Shown: positions 22,125-30,581 of the stretch, in pieces
Position numbering within the stretch: the stretch's first letter is position 1
Layout of the letters: each line of letters begins with the position of its first letter
Assembly: GCA_023257515.1 (NCBI GenBank)
Contig: JALRCA010000264.1
Location: 1-32,974, forward strand
Direction: 5' to 3'
Length of the DNA stretch: 32,974 nucleotides
Origin: Aeromicrobium sp.
GTDB lineage: Bacteria > Actinomycetota > Actinomycetes > Propionibacteriales > Nocardioidaceae
Notes under the pieces: model-generated
Told to the model about the DNA's origin: nothing
Seen by the model: only the letters and a program-made list of their open reading frames with translations
Databases searched by the model: none
Position numbers and translations under genes: made by a program

Positions 22125-22956
22125 CGTCGCCGTCGGCCACCGCGTAGGAGCCGTCCGGCAGCCGGTCGACGAGGCCGCGGCTGACGAAGGCGTCGAGCCA
22201 GCCGCGCATCGGCCACCAGCCCCAGCGCGCGGCGAACAGCCGGCCGTTGCGCACCACGTCGTCGACGTGCTGGACCGGCGGGTCGGACGTCGGGTGGTGC
22301 TGGTGCAACGCATGCGCGCCACCGACCCACGCGAGGGGCACGCCCGCTGCCGCCGCCCTCTGGCCGAGGTCGGTGTCCTCGGCGCCGTAGCCGACGTAGG
22401 ACTCGTCGAACCCACCGACCCGGTCCCAGGTCGCGGCGTCGATCGCGAACGAGAGGGACCAGAAGAGATGGTGGCCCGCCGGGTCGCGCACGACCTCGCC
22501 GTCGAGCGGAGCCGGGCGAGCAGGATGGGGGTCGACGAGCCCGTCGAGCGCCGCCACGTCGTAGCCGCCCGGACCGGGCGGGTCGAGGTAGGTGACCGGT
22601 CCGCACAGGATCGCCCCGTGCCCCTCCGGCGTGCCGGCCGCGTCGCGGTACGCCTCGAGGAGCCCCGGGGCGGGCATGCAGTCCACGTCGAGGAACACCA
22701 CCAGGTCGGCGCCGGTGACGAACGCGGCGCGAGCACCGCGGTTGCGTGCCGCGGCCAGGGGCAGGCCGTCGCCCGTGCCGGCCTGGCTCACGACCCGCGG
22801 CCGCGGGTCGTGCGGCGGCTGCCACGACTCGAGCTCCGGGTCGTCCATCGCCACGACGACGTAGTCGTCCGGCGCGACGCTGGAGCGGGCCAGGGCCGCG
22901 TGCTGCCGGCGCAGGTGCTCGTGCCGTCCGTGCGCGACCGTGACGACGGCGATCAC
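22093..22956 (-). CDS. GT2-family glycosyltransferase
   Basis: 287 aa, GT-A fold. The start IAVVTVAHGRHEHLRRQHAAL is the nucleotide-sugar-binding strand and helix. The DxD motif is FLDVDCMPAP near residues 88-97, followed by LFWSLSFAIDAATWDRVGGFDESYVGYGAEDTDLGQR, the acceptor-side ED motif of GT2 enzymes. GTG at 22956 overlaps the upstream stop (GTGA). There is no membrane segment, so it is cytoplasmic or peripheral. It is the last gene of a four-glycosyltransferase operon. The 3' end overlaps the opposite LysE gene by 32 nt. The sugar donor is unknown. Confidence 0.87.
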   Translation of the reverse strand: MIAVVTVAHGRHEHLRRQHAALARSSVAPDDYVVVAMDDPELESWQPPHDPRPRVVSQAGTGDGLPLAAARNRGARAAFVTGADLVVFLDVDCMPAPGLLEAYRDAAGTPEGHGAILCGPVTYLDPPGPGGYDVAALDGLVDPHPARPAPLDGEVVRDPAGHHLFWSLSFAIDAATWDRVGGFDESYVGYGAEDTDLGQRAAAAGVPLAWVGGAHALHQHHPTSDPPVQHVDDVVRNGRLFAARWGWWPMRGWLDAFVSRGLVDRLPDGSYAVADGDVTPPTPRADP

Positions 22957-23930
22957 GACGCGGCCACCGCCTCGACGACCTTCGCGAACCTTGCTCCGCC
23001 CCGTCCGTCGTTCCAGCTGCGCCAGGCCTCGCCGTCCAACGCCCCCGCCACGGCGAGCAACGCGGGCCAGTCCGGGGAGCCGAAGCGTCCGCGGACCAGG
23101 ACGGGCCACTCGGACTGGTCGCCCAGGACCTCGGCCGTGGCGAGCTGCTCGCCGTGCGGCCGCGGCTGGGGCACGACGATCGCGGGGCGTCGCGCGGCCG
23201 CCACCTCGGCGAGCGCGTTCTGGCCCGCGTGGGTGACGACGACGTCGCTCTCCTGCAGCAGCTCCCAGGGGTCGTCGACCCACTCGTCCGGACCGACCAC
23301 CTGCCACGACCAGTCCGGCGTCGCGCCGACGGCGTGCGCCAGGTCGTGGGACCGGATGCCGTGCCCACCCCGGCCGAGCAGCACCAGGACCCGACGCGCG
23401 CGGCTCGGCGCTCGCCGGACGCGGTCGTCGAAGCGCGACATGCCCCCGACGTGGACGAGTCGCGGGTCCGGAGGGTCGACACCGGTCAGCATGCCCGTGG
23501 CGGCCGCCGGCCAGGGCGCGACGAGGCGGTCCGAGATCGCGAAGCCGAGCTGGTGGGCGCGGTCGCGCCGCTCCCCCGGCTGCAGCACCGTGACGACCGG
23601 GATGCCGAGGAGCCGGCACAGCAGCGCCACCTCGACCGACACGTCGACCACGACGGCCCTGGGCCGTACCTCGTCGATCCACCGGGCGATGCGCGCCATC
23701 CGCGCCGTGTGCCCCTCGTGGCGCAGCGGAGCCCAGTGCAGCTGCCCGTGCGCACCGGGGTCGAGCACCGGCTCGGCGTCGTCACGCTCCAGCGCGACCC
23801 ACTCCCCGGGCCAGCCGTGGGGCGCCGGCCCGGACGACAGGCCCGTGACCTCGCCGTCGAGGTGCCGAGCGAGCGAGAGCGCCCGGTGCGCGTGTCCGGC
23901 GCCGTGGTGGTGGACGTAGTAGCCGATCAC
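22953..23930 (-). CDS. GT28/MurG-like glycosyltransferase
   Basis: 325 aa, GT-B-like. The start MIGYYVHHHGAGHAHRALSLARHL has the H-x-G-x-GH motif of MurG/GT28 and UDP-glycosyltransferase-like enzymes. The C-terminal THAGQNALAEVAAARRPAIVVPQPRPHGEQ is the donor-binding motif. It probably transfers a nucleotide-activated sugar to a lipid or glycan acceptor. The ATG overlaps the upstream stop as ATGA, and the next gene overlaps by GTGA. It is too short for true MurG and has no peptidoglycan context, so the acceptor is unknown. Confidence 0.82.
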   Translation of the reverse strand: MIGYYVHHHGAGHAHRALSLARHLDGEVTGLSSGPAPHGWPGEWVALERDDAEPVLDPGAHGQLHWAPLRHEGHTARMARIARWIDEVRPRAVVVDVSVEVALLCRLLGIPVVTVLQPGERRDRAHQLGFAISDRLVAPWPAAATGMLTGVDPPDPRLVHVGGMSRFDDRVRRAPSRARRVLVLLGRGGHGIRSHDLAHAVGATPDWSWQVVGPDEWVDDPWELLQESDVVVTHAGQNALAEVAAARRPAIVVPQPRPHGEQLATAEVLGDQSEWPVLVRGRFGSPDWPALLAVAGALDGEAWRSWNDGRGGARFAKVVEAVAAS

Positions 23931-25003
23931 GCGGCACGCCCCTGCACCAGCAGGGAGCGGTAGAGCTGCTCGTACGAGGCCGTCATGCGGTCGATCCCGC
24001 AGTGCCGCACCGCGTGGTCACGCACCTGCGACCGGTCGAGGAGCGCGGCCTCCCGCGCGGCGCGGGCCAGGTCGTCGACGTCACCCGGGCGGGCGAGGCG
24101 CCCGGAGCGCTCCGAGACCAGCTCGGGCAGGGCACCGCGCGCGAAGGCCGCCACCGGCGTGCCGCAGGCCATCGCCTCGGCCGCCACCAGTCCGTAGGGC
24201 TCGTCCCAATGCGGCGAGACGAGCGCGACGCTCGCGCGACCGACCGCATCGACGAGCTCCGGCGTGCCCAGGTGCCCGAGGTGACGCACGTCGTCACCGA
24301 GCAGCGGCACGATCTCGGCGTCGACGTACCCCCGGTCCATGACCGGTCCGGCCAGGTCGAGCCCCAGCCCCGCGCGACGTGCCGCCGCGATCGCCAGGTG
24401 AGGAGCCTTCTCCGGGACCAGGCGGCCGGTCCAGATCGCGCGGTCACCACCGGGGCCGGGGGTCCAGCGGTCGGTGTCCACGCCGTTGAGCACCACCACG
24501 GGGTCGACGGCGTGCGACCACGCGCGGGCCGTGTGACGACTCACCGCCGCGAACGTGCTCGCGTTCGGCGCGATCGCCATGGCCGACTCCAGCCACGCGA
24601 GCGGAGGCGTGTGCAGCGTCGTGACGACCGGCACCCGGAGCGAGCCTGCCATCGCGACGGGCAGGTGGTGGAGGCTGTTGTTGTGCACGACGTCGAAGCG
24701 TTCGTGCCCGTGCTGCTGCAGGTGCAGCATGAGCGCCAGGTATGCGTGGTGCTCCTGGATCCAGGCCTGCGGGGGTGCGCCGACGTCGCGCCGAGCCGCG
24801 TCGCTCGGCTCGAACTGCTCGACCGGCAGCACCTCGACGTCGAGGTCCGGGTCGGACCCCGCGGCGGCGAACACGCTCACCCGGTGGCCGCGGTTCACCA
24901 AGGAGCGCGCCAGCGCGGCCGTGTGCGCCTCGAGGCCGCCGTGGAACGGTTCCGCGATCGGGAACCGGCTGGACGCCACGAGGCAGACACGCAGCTCACG
25001 CAC
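23927..25003 (-). CDS. GT4-family glycosyltransferase
   Basis: 358 aa, GT-B fold. The N-terminus RVCLVASSRFPIAEPFHGGLEAHTAALARSLVNRGHRVSVFAA is the acceptor-side domain. The C-terminal domain has WTGRLVPEKAPHLAIAAARRAG and the EPYGLVAAEAMACGTPVAAFARGALPELV block, the GT4 E-x7-E motif. The GTG at 25003 overlaps the previous gene's stop by 8 nt; no better in-frame start exists. It is the second gene of the operon. Donor and acceptor are unknown; GT4 enzymes commonly use UDP- or GDP-sugars. Confidence 0.87.
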   Translation of the reverse strand: MRELRVCLVASSRFPIAEPFHGGLEAHTAALARSLVNRGHRVSVFAAAGSDPDLDVEVLPVEQFEPSDAARRDVGAPPQAWIQEHHAYLALMLHLQQHGHERFDVVHNNSLHHLPVAMAGSLRVPVVTTLHTPPLAWLESAMAIAPNASTFAAVSRHTARAWSHAVDPVVVLNGVDTDRWTPGPGGDRAIWTGRLVPEKAPHLAIAAARRAGLGLDLAGPVMDRGYVDAEIVPLLGDDVRHLGHLGTPELVDAVGRASVALVSPHWDEPYGLVAAEAMACGTPVAAFARGALPELVSERSGRLARPGDVDDLARAAREAALLDRSQVRDHAVRHCGIDRMTASYEQLYRSLLVQGRAA

Positions 25004-26111
25004 CCAGCACCTCGCGGTACACGGCGACGTGGGCCGCGTCGAGCTCGGCGCGCTCGCGGCGGCGCTGCTCCGGCTCGGGCGCGGGCAACGGCCGCTCCTC
25101 GTACGCCAGGCGCACGACCTGGGCCAGCTCCTCCGGCTCGAAGCGGTGCTCGTCGAGCGTGAAGGAGTGCACCGGGGCCTGCTGCGCGTAGAACCCGCAC
25201 GTCGGCGCCGCGACCGGGGTGTCCACGTCGCGGCACGCCTCGAGCCACCCCGAGTGCGTGCCGAAGCGGTACGGGAGCACCGACAGGTCGAGGCCCGCGA
25301 GGTACTCGACGAGCGCCTCGTCGGAGAGGAAGTCGTGCACCCGCACGTCGACGTGGTCGGGCGTGCTCCGCAGCAGCGCGTGCAGCTCGGCATCGAAGGC
25401 CGCGCCGCTCGGATCGAGCACGTCCGTGTGCCCGTTCACCTGGAGCACACCGCCGGGGAGACGCCCGACGACGTCCACGAGCGTCGGCAGGATCGTGTGC
25501 GGATCCATGCACGCCCGCAGGCTCTTGACGTGCAGTCCGACACGGAAGCTCCCGGTCTCGCGCGGCGCCCGTCGCGTGCGCGCGCGGCGATCCATCTCCT
25601 CGAGATCGACCACGTGGGGGTGGGCGAGCACGGTCGCCGAGCGGCCCCAGCGCCGGGCGATCTCGTCCGCGGCCCCCGGGGTGAGCGTGATGAGGGCGTC
25701 CGCCGCGGGCACGAGCACGTCGAGCTGCTCGTCGTGCAGCCCCCGACCCACGTGGTGAGGATTGCGCAGGTCGTGCACCGTCTGGACGAGCGGCTTGCCC
25801 GTCTCGCGGAGTGCGGCGACCACGTCGGCGAGCTCCTCCGGCGTCGATGCGTCGAAGCCGAAGTGCACGTGCAGCAGGTCGAAGTCGTCGCGATGCGCCC
25901 GGATCCAGTCCGGGTCGAGCATGACCGGTGGCCACCACGCCGGTCCGCCCTCCGTCGTGCGGGGAGGATCAGGAAGCCGCCTCACCTGGCCTGACCCGTC
26001 GCCCTCACGCGCCAGGTGTCGCACGTAGACGTGCGACGACGGCACCGACGCCACGCGCACGGGATCCGTGCGCGTGCGCAGACGGCCGATCGGGGGTGAG
26101 GACAGGACCAC
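24996..26111 (-). CDS. Glycosyltransferase (GT4-like), first gene of glycan operon
   Basis: 371 aa from the GTG at 26111, which has GGGAG 8 nt before it. Features are VVLSSPPIGR at the start, DFDLLHVHFGFD near residue 80, QTVHDLRNPHHVG near 112, and a late EYLAGLDLSVLPYRFGTHSGWLEACRDVDTPVAAP, the usual donor-binding C-terminal motif. Together these place it in the GT-B group (GT4-like). Lack of a membrane segment suggests a cytoplasmic enzyme. The minus-strand promoter lies about 57 nt upstream. The track start at 26273 runs into the divergent AEC gene. Confidence 0.8.
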   Translation of the reverse strand: MVLSSPPIGRLRTRTDPVRVASVPSSHVYVRHLAREGDGSGQVRRLPDPPRTTEGGPAWWPPVMLDPDWIRAHRDDFDLLHVHFGFDASTPEELADVVAALRETGKPLVQTVHDLRNPHHVGRGLHDEQLDVLVPAADALITLTPGAADEIARRWGRSATVLAHPHVVDLEEMDRRARTRRAPRETGSFRVGLHVKSLRACMDPHTILPTLVDVVGRLPGGVLQVNGHTDVLDPSGAAFDAELHALLRSTPDHVDVRVHDFLSDEALVEYLAGLDLSVLPYRFGTHSGWLEACRDVDTPVAAPTCGFYAQQAPVHSFTLDEHRFEPEELAQVVRLAYEERPLPAPEPEQRRRERAELDAAHVAVYREVLGA

Positions 26112-26168
26112 GAGACGAGCTCCCACGTCGAGGACGGACGGACGTCGGCTCGGGCCGACCTTCGAGGG

Positions 26169-26193
26169 GTACCCACCGCGGCGGGGGCCAACC
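26169..26193 (-). promoter_or_regulatory. SigB/SigF-type promoter of glycosyltransferase operon
   Basis: On the minus strand GGTT, 15 bases, GGGTAC. The spacing and hexamers match the actinobacterial stress-sigma consensus. GGGTACCC is itself palindromic, so the plus strand also shows a GGGTAC, but it has no matching -35 there. Confidence 0.45.
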
Positions 26194-26220
26194 GGCGGTG
26201 GCCGACGCGCACGGAGGATC

Positions 26221-27153
26221 ATGTCCACCGTGACGGGAGTGGTCGAGGGGTTCGCGACCATCGGCGCCGTCATCGCGCTCGGGGCGCTGCTGGCCCACCT
26301 CGAGGTGTTCGACCTGACGGCCCAGCACGTGCTGTCGCGGCTGTCGTTCTACGTCGCCAGCCCCGCGCTCATGATCACCGTGCTGCAGGACGCCGACGTC
26401 ACCGACGTGCTGTCCAGGAACCTCGCCGCGAGCCTCTCCGCCGTCGTCGCGACGGGCCTGCTCTACGTCGTCTTCGCCGTTCTGGTCGTGCGCCACGGCG
26501 TGGCCGACACCGTGATCGGCATGCTCGCGTCGTCGTACGTCAACGCCGGCAACCTCGGGCTCCCGATCGCCGCCTACGTGCTCGGGGACGCCGCCCTGGT
26601 CGCTCCGACGCTGCTGCTGCAGATGCTCGTGCTGCAGCCCCTCGCCCTCACCGTGCTCGACCTCTCGGTGGCCGAGCACCGGCTCTCCTGGTGGTGGCTC
26701 GCCACCCGGCCGCTGCGGACCCCGCTGACGCTCGCCTCGCTCATCGGTCTCACCCTGTCGGTCACCTCGACGCCCCTGCCCACGGTCGTGCACGACCCGC
26801 TGACGCTCGTCGGCGCCATGGCGGTCCCCGGCGTCCTGATCGCCTACGGCGTCTCCCTCCGGCTCGGGCCCCGTCCCGGCAGCGGTGGCGGACCCCTCGT
26901 CCTCGCCACGATCGTCGTGCTCAAGCTCGTCGTCCAACCGGTCGTCGCCTACACGGTCGGCCGGTTCGCACTCGGCATGGACGGCGAGCCGCTGCTCGCC
27001 GTGACCGTGCTGGCCGCGCTGCCGGCGGCGCAGAACATCTTCGTCATCGCCACCCGGTACGACCGCGCCGTCGTGCTGAGTCGTGACGCGATCTTCGCGA
27101 CGACCGTCCTGTCCGTCCCGACCATCGCCGTCATCGCCGCGCTCCTGACCTGA
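26221..27153 (+). CDS. AEC-family (auxin efflux carrier) transporter
   Basis: 310-aa membrane protein with about ten hydrophobic segments. The pattern of the AEC family is present: a first half ending in MLASSYVNAGNLGLPIAAYVLGD near residues 101-123 and a second half with AVPGVLIAYGVSLRLG. The C-terminal ALPAAQNIFVIATRYDRAVVLSRDAIFATTVLSV matches the conserved last segments. These carriers move organic acids or other anions; the substrate here is unknown. The ATG at 26221 is used because GGAGG lies 5 nt before it. It is divergent from the glycosyltransferase operon. Confidence 0.88.
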   Translation: MSTVTGVVEGFATIGAVIALGALLAHLEVFDLTAQHVLSRLSFYVASPALMITVLQDADVTDVLSRNLAASLSAVVATGLLYVVFAVLVVRHGVADTVIGMLASSYVNAGNLGLPIAAYVLGDAALVAPTLLLQMLVLQPLALTVLDLSVAEHRLSWWWLATRPLRTPLTLASLIGLTLSVTSTPLPTVVHDPLTLVGAMAVPGVLIAYGVSLRLGPRPGSGGGPLVLATIVVLKLVVQPVVAYTVGRFALGMDGEPLLAVTVLAALPAAQNIFVIATRYDRAVVLSRDAIFATTVLSVPTIAVIAALLT

Positions 27154-27205
27154 GGATGTGGCATGGTCGGGGCAGGGCTGGGAGAGCCTCAAGGGGGCAG
27201 GAACG

Positions 27206-28411
27206 ATGACACAGACCGTCGGCGACGTGACGCGGGAGATCGAGCGGTACGCCGTCCTCAGCACGCCTGCCGGTGACGAGCTGCAGGACCTGGTCGAGCT
27301 CGTGGCGCAGGTGTGCGAGGTGCCGAGCGCGGCGATCAACATCGTCACGCGCGACCAGCAGCACCAGATCGCCACGGCGGGCTTCGACCCGGCGGTGTGC
27401 CGGCGCGAGGACTCGATGTGCGCGGCGGTCATCGCCGAGCGTGAACCCGTCGTGGTGCCCGACGCCAGCATCGACGAGCGCTTCGCCGCCAACCCCTTCG
27501 TCAGCGGACCGATCGGCAACGTGCGGTTCTACGCCTCCGCGCCGCTCGTGACGCCGGACGGCACGACCCTCGGCCGACTCTGCGTCTTCGACGACCAGCC
27601 CCGCGACCTGAACGACAACCAGCGACGCGCGCTCGTGACCCTCTCGCGACAGGTCATGGACGTGCTCGAGCTGCGCTACCGCTCGCGCGAGCTGCAGCGC
27701 TCGCTCGACGAGCTGGCCGCCGCACGCGACGAGCTGCGGCGCTCCAACCATCACCTGGCCCTGTTCGCCGGGCAGGTGAGCCACGACCTGCGCAGCCCCC
27801 TGACCGCGATCCTCGCCACGACCGAGCTGCTCGCGACCGAGCCCGCCGTCGAGACCGACGCCGACCTGCACTCGATGGTCGGTCTCGTCAACCAGGCCGG
27901 CCAGCGCATGAACCGCATGATCGAGGAGATGCTGGGCTACGCGCTCGAAGGCGGGCAGCTGAGCGTCAAGGAGACCCCGCTCGAGCACGTCGTGAGCCTC
28001 GTCCTCACCGACCTGAGGCCGGCGATCGACCAGAGCAGGGCCGAGATCGTCGTGGCGGACCTGCCGGTCGTGCTCGCCGACGCCGACATGCTCTACTCCG
28101 TCGTGCTCAACCTGCTGACCAACGCGCTCAAGTTCGCGCGACCGGGCGTCGTGCCGCGCGTCGAGGTGAGTGCCGAGCGCACCGGTGACTCGTGGCGCGT
28201 GACCGTCGCCGACAACGGTGTCGGCATCCCGCCGGAGCGTCGCGCCGAGATGTTCACGCTCTACGCCCGCGCCACCGACGACGTCGAGGGTCATGGCATC
28301 GGCCTGTCGACGACCCGTCGCCTCGTCGAGGCTCATGGTGGTCGGGTCGGCGCCGACTCCTCGACCGCCGGCGGCGCCGCCGTGTGGTTCGAGCTCCCCG
28401 CCCAGGTGTGA
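27206..28411 (+). CDS. GAF-domain sensor histidine kinase
   Basis: 401-aa soluble kinase. A GAF domain (about residues 25-155) precedes a short coiled-coil (about 157-185, RSRELQRSLDELAAARDELRR). The dimerisation helix has SHDLRSPLTAI with phosphorylated H193. The ATPase domain has NLLTNALKFA (N-box), DNGVGIP and GHGIGLSTTRRLVEAHGG. It has no membrane segment, so it reads an internal ligand, perhaps a small molecule or redox signal. No response regulator adjoins it, so it is an orphan kinase. The ATG at 27206 is preceded by a GGGGGCAGG stretch; the longer 27158 start is unlikely. Confidence 0.9.
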   Translation: MTQTVGDVTREIERYAVLSTPAGDELQDLVELVAQVCEVPSAAINIVTRDQQHQIATAGFDPAVCRREDSMCAAVIAEREPVVVPDASIDERFAANPFVSGPIGNVRFYASAPLVTPDGTTLGRLCVFDDQPRDLNDNQRRALVTLSRQVMDVLELRYRSRELQRSLDELAAARDELRRSNHHLALFAGQVSHDLRSPLTAILATTELLATEPAVETDADLHSMVGLVNQAGQRMNRMIEEMLGYALEGGQLSVKETPLEHVVSLVLTDLRPAIDQSRAEIVVADLPVVLADADMLYSVVLNLLTNALKFARPGVVPRVEVSAERTGDSWRVTVADNGVGIPPERRAEMFTLYARATDDVEGHGIGLSTTRRLVEAHGGRVGADSSTAGGAAVWFELPAQV

Positions 28412-28419
28412 CGCTCAGG

Positions 28420-28436
28420 TCCCCGACGGGGTCCGA
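28420..28436. terminator. Short hairpin between convergent kinase and MFS genes
   Basis: GGTCCCC, GAC, GGGGTCC pairs with one T-T mismatch in the 27-bp gap between the two stop codons. The structure is weak and the function is inferred from position. Confidence 0.3.
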
Positions 28437-28438
28437 GG

Positions 28439-29824
28439 TCACGGTTCGGCCGATCGCGGCGACGGGACACGCCCCTGGCCCGTCGTCGCGACGGTTGCGA
28501 CGAGGGCGAGCGCCAGGAGAGCGGCGGCACCGCATCCCGCCCAGGCGATCACGAGGCGCGGGTCGGCCTCCGGGGTCACCAGGGCACCGAGTCCCGCCAC
28601 ACCGATCACCGTCCCGAGCTGACGGGCGGCGTTCAGGACTCCGCTGGCCTGGGCGAGCGCGGCGGCGGGGCTGGTGTCCAGGGTCAGGGTGATCTGCGGC
28701 GTGACGCTGAGTCCGACGCCGACGCCGAGGATGGCCAGGCCCGTCTCACGCACGTCGGTGCGGCTGATGCCGCCGATCGCCAGGACGAGGGCGCCCACGA
28801 GCGCCGTGAGCAGGCCGGTGCGCAGGAGCGCGAGCGCACCGTACCTGCGGACCAGACGCGCGCTGCCCAGGGGCAGCACGAAGATCCCGAGGGCGGAGGC
28901 CACCATGACGAGGCCGGTGTCGAACGCGCCCAGCCCGAGGCCTCGTTGCAGGAGCAGGGAGAGCACGAAGGTCAGTCCGTAGTACCCGGCGAACAGCAGC
29001 GACCCCACACCGATCGAGATCACGACGGGCGGTCGCAGGAGCGCCGGGGCGACGGCGGGGTGACCGACGTGCGTCTCGTGCCGGACCAGCAGGGCGGCGG
29101 TCGCGACGAACGTGGCCCCCGCGACGAGCACCGGGACCGAGGCCACGCTGCGCTCCGGCGCCTCGATGACCACCGTGGTGAGAGCGGCCACGGCGAGCAG
29201 CACGAGGAGGTGCCCGCCGGCACGAGTCGGCGTGGCGGATCGACGCTCGTCGCCTCGCAGCAGCAGCCCTGCGACACAGGTGACCAGCGCGACGGGGACG
29301 TTGATCCAGAAGATGGCCCGCCACCCGCCCAGCTGCACCAGCGCCCCGCCGAGGAGCGGACCGAAGGCCTGAGGACTGCCTGCGGCGGTCACGAAGACGG
29401 CCGTCGCCCGGGCCCGACGCGGGCCGTCGCCGGCGTAGGTGCGAGCGATCAGCGCCAGACACGCGGGTGCGAGGAGCGCGGCACCGACACCCTGGAGGGC
29501 CCGAGCCGCGATCAGCGTGGACAGCGACGTGGCCAGGGCACAGGCGGCCGAGAAGGCGCCGAAGACGGCGACCCCCACCGCGAACACGGCCGCCGGGCCG
29601 AACCGGTCGCCGGCCGAACCGCCGGCGACGAGCAGGGCGGCGAAGACGAGCACGTACCCGTCGACGACCCACTGCAGCCCGGAGACCGATCCCGCGAGGT
29701 CGTCGCCGATCGTCGGGAGGGCCACGTTCACGGCCGTCGTGTCGACGACCACCATCGCGTACCCCAGGCACACCGTCGCCAGCACCCAGGCCGGCGGGAG
29801 GGCGAACATCCGCTTCGTCATCAT
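28439..29824 (-). CDS. MFS drug exporter, DHA2-like (14-span) family
   Basis: 461-aa integral membrane protein. Evidence is the first span VLATVCLGYAMVVVDTTAVNVALPTIGDDLAG, motif A GGSAGDRFGPAAVF, motif C-like TAAGSPQAFGPLLGGALVQL near residues 145-165, and roughly fourteen hydrophobic segments. This pattern matches drug:proton antiporters (EmrB/QacA-like DHA2). Substrates cannot be told. The start has two successive ATGs (29824 and 29821). It is divergent from a TetR gene with a shared palindromic operator, the usual repressor-efflux arrangement. Confidence 0.88.
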   Translation of the reverse strand: MMTKRMFALPPAWVLATVCLGYAMVVVDTTAVNVALPTIGDDLAGSVSGLQWVVDGYVLVFAALLVAGGSAGDRFGPAAVFAVGVAVFGAFSAACALATSLSTLIAARALQGVGAALLAPACLALIARTYAGDGPRRARATAVFVTAAGSPQAFGPLLGGALVQLGGWRAIFWINVPVALVTCVAGLLLRGDERRSATPTRAGGHLLVLLAVAALTTVVIEAPERSVASVPVLVAGATFVATAALLVRHETHVGHPAVAPALLRPPVVISIGVGSLLFAGYYGLTFVLSLLLQRGLGLGAFDTGLVMVASALGIFVLPLGSARLVRRYGALALLRTGLLTALVGALVLAIGGISRTDVRETGLAILGVGVGLSVTPQITLTLDTSPAAALAQASGVLNAARQLGTVIGVAGLGALVTPEADPRLVIAWAGCGAAALLALALVATVATTGQGRVPSPRSAEP

Positions 29825-29833
29825 GCCTGCTCT

Positions 29834-29854
29834 AACGCTACGCTACGTAGCGTT
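29834..29854. promoter_or_regulatory. TetR-type operator between MFS and tetR genes
   Basis: AACGCTAC, five bases, GTAGCGTT forms an 8-5-8 dyad, and inside it CGCTACGTAGCG is a perfect 12-bp palindrome. It lies in the divergent gap, overlaps the -35 region of the TetR gene and sits 10 nt before the MFS start. A repressor bound here could block both promoters. Confidence 0.65.
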
Positions 29855-29865
29855 GTTCCGATGGC

Positions 29866-29871
29866 TATGAT
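29866..29871 (+). promoter_or_regulatory. -10 element for leaderless TetR gene
   Basis: TATGAT six bases before the GTG at 29878, an excellent -10 match. The operator dyad occupies the -35 region. Confidence 0.6.
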
Positions 29872-29877
29872 CGGGCC

Positions 29878-30459
29878 GTGACCCCACCCTCGACCCGTTC
29901 CGAGAGAGCGCGAGCAGCCGTCCGGGAAGCGGCGTGGGACCTCCTGCTCGACCGGGGACTCCGCGCGGTCACGATCGAGGCGATCGCCGAGCGCTCCGGA
30001 GTCGCCAAGACCACGATCTACCGTCACTGGCCCACCAAGAACGCCATCGTGCTCGACGCGCTCCGCGAACGGTTCGAGCCGACCGTCGCCTTCGGCGACA
30101 CCGGGTCGGTGCTCGGCGACCTGACCCAGCAGCTGCAGGCGGTCATCGGTCTGCTCGCCACGGAGGCCGGAGTCGCCTACCTCAGCCTGGTCGTCGAGAG
30201 CTGGTACGACCCCGACCTCGCGACCGGGCTCGTCGAGCGCTACCTCGACCGGCGTCGCACCGCCGCGATCGAGGTCGTCGAACGAGGCGTCGAACGCGGC
30301 GAGCTGTCCGCCGGGACCGACGCCGGGGTGCTGGTCGACGCGCTCTACGGCGCGCTCTACTACCGGCTGCTGGTCAGCCGGCAGCCGCTGCCCGACACCT
30401 ACGCGTCGCTGCTCGTCGCGCAGGTGCTCGATCACGATCGCTCCGGCTCTCGGGACTGA
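29878..30459 (+). CDS. TetR/AcrR-family repressor
   Basis: 193 aa. The N-terminal helix-turn-helix is typical: AVTIEAIAERSGVAKTTIYRHWPTKNAIVLDAL at residues 30-62. The C-terminal domain is all-helical and carries the ligand pocket. The GTG at 29878 follows TATGAT by six bases, giving a leaderless message. It is divergent from the MFS exporter and shares an operator, so it most likely represses both genes until a substrate of the pump binds. The inducer is unknown. Confidence 0.9.
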   Translation: MTPPSTRSERARAAVREAAWDLLLDRGLRAVTIEAIAERSGVAKTTIYRHWPTKNAIVLDALRERFEPTVAFGDTGSVLGDLTQQLQAVIGLLATEAGVAYLSLVVESWYDPDLATGLVERYLDRRRTAAIEVVERGVERGELSAGTDAGVLVDALYGALYYRLLVSRQPLPDTYASLLVAQVLDHDRSGSRD

Positions 30460-30477
30460 GACCCGCGCGAGACCGGG

Positions 30478-30505
30478 GCCGGCCGCCCACGCCGTGCGGC
30501 CCGGC
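30478..30505 (+). terminator. Hairpin after tetR
   Basis: GCCGGCCGC pairs with GCGGCCCGGC with one bulged base, giving a strong GC stem about 20 nt after the tetR stop. There is no T-tract. Confidence 0.45.
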
Positions 30506-30516
30506 TCCACCCGGCA

Positions 30517-30539
30517 GACCCTTCGACAAGCTCAGGGTC
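30517..30539. repeat. REP-like extragenic palindrome
   Basis: GACCCT, 11 bases, AGGGTC with the core TTCGACAAGCTCAGG. I recall this core as a common extragenic repeat in several high-GC bacteria, sitting after genes. Only one copy is in this window, so repetition cannot be shown here. Confidence 0.45.
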
Positions 30540-30581
30540 CGGGAGCTGGCGGCTCGGGGTCCTTCGCAACAGTTCCGAGAT

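Noticed and set aside
22267-23919. 550-aa plus-strand ORF opposite the glycosyltransferases
   Set aside because: Antisense of two genes with clear GT2 and GT28-like motifs.
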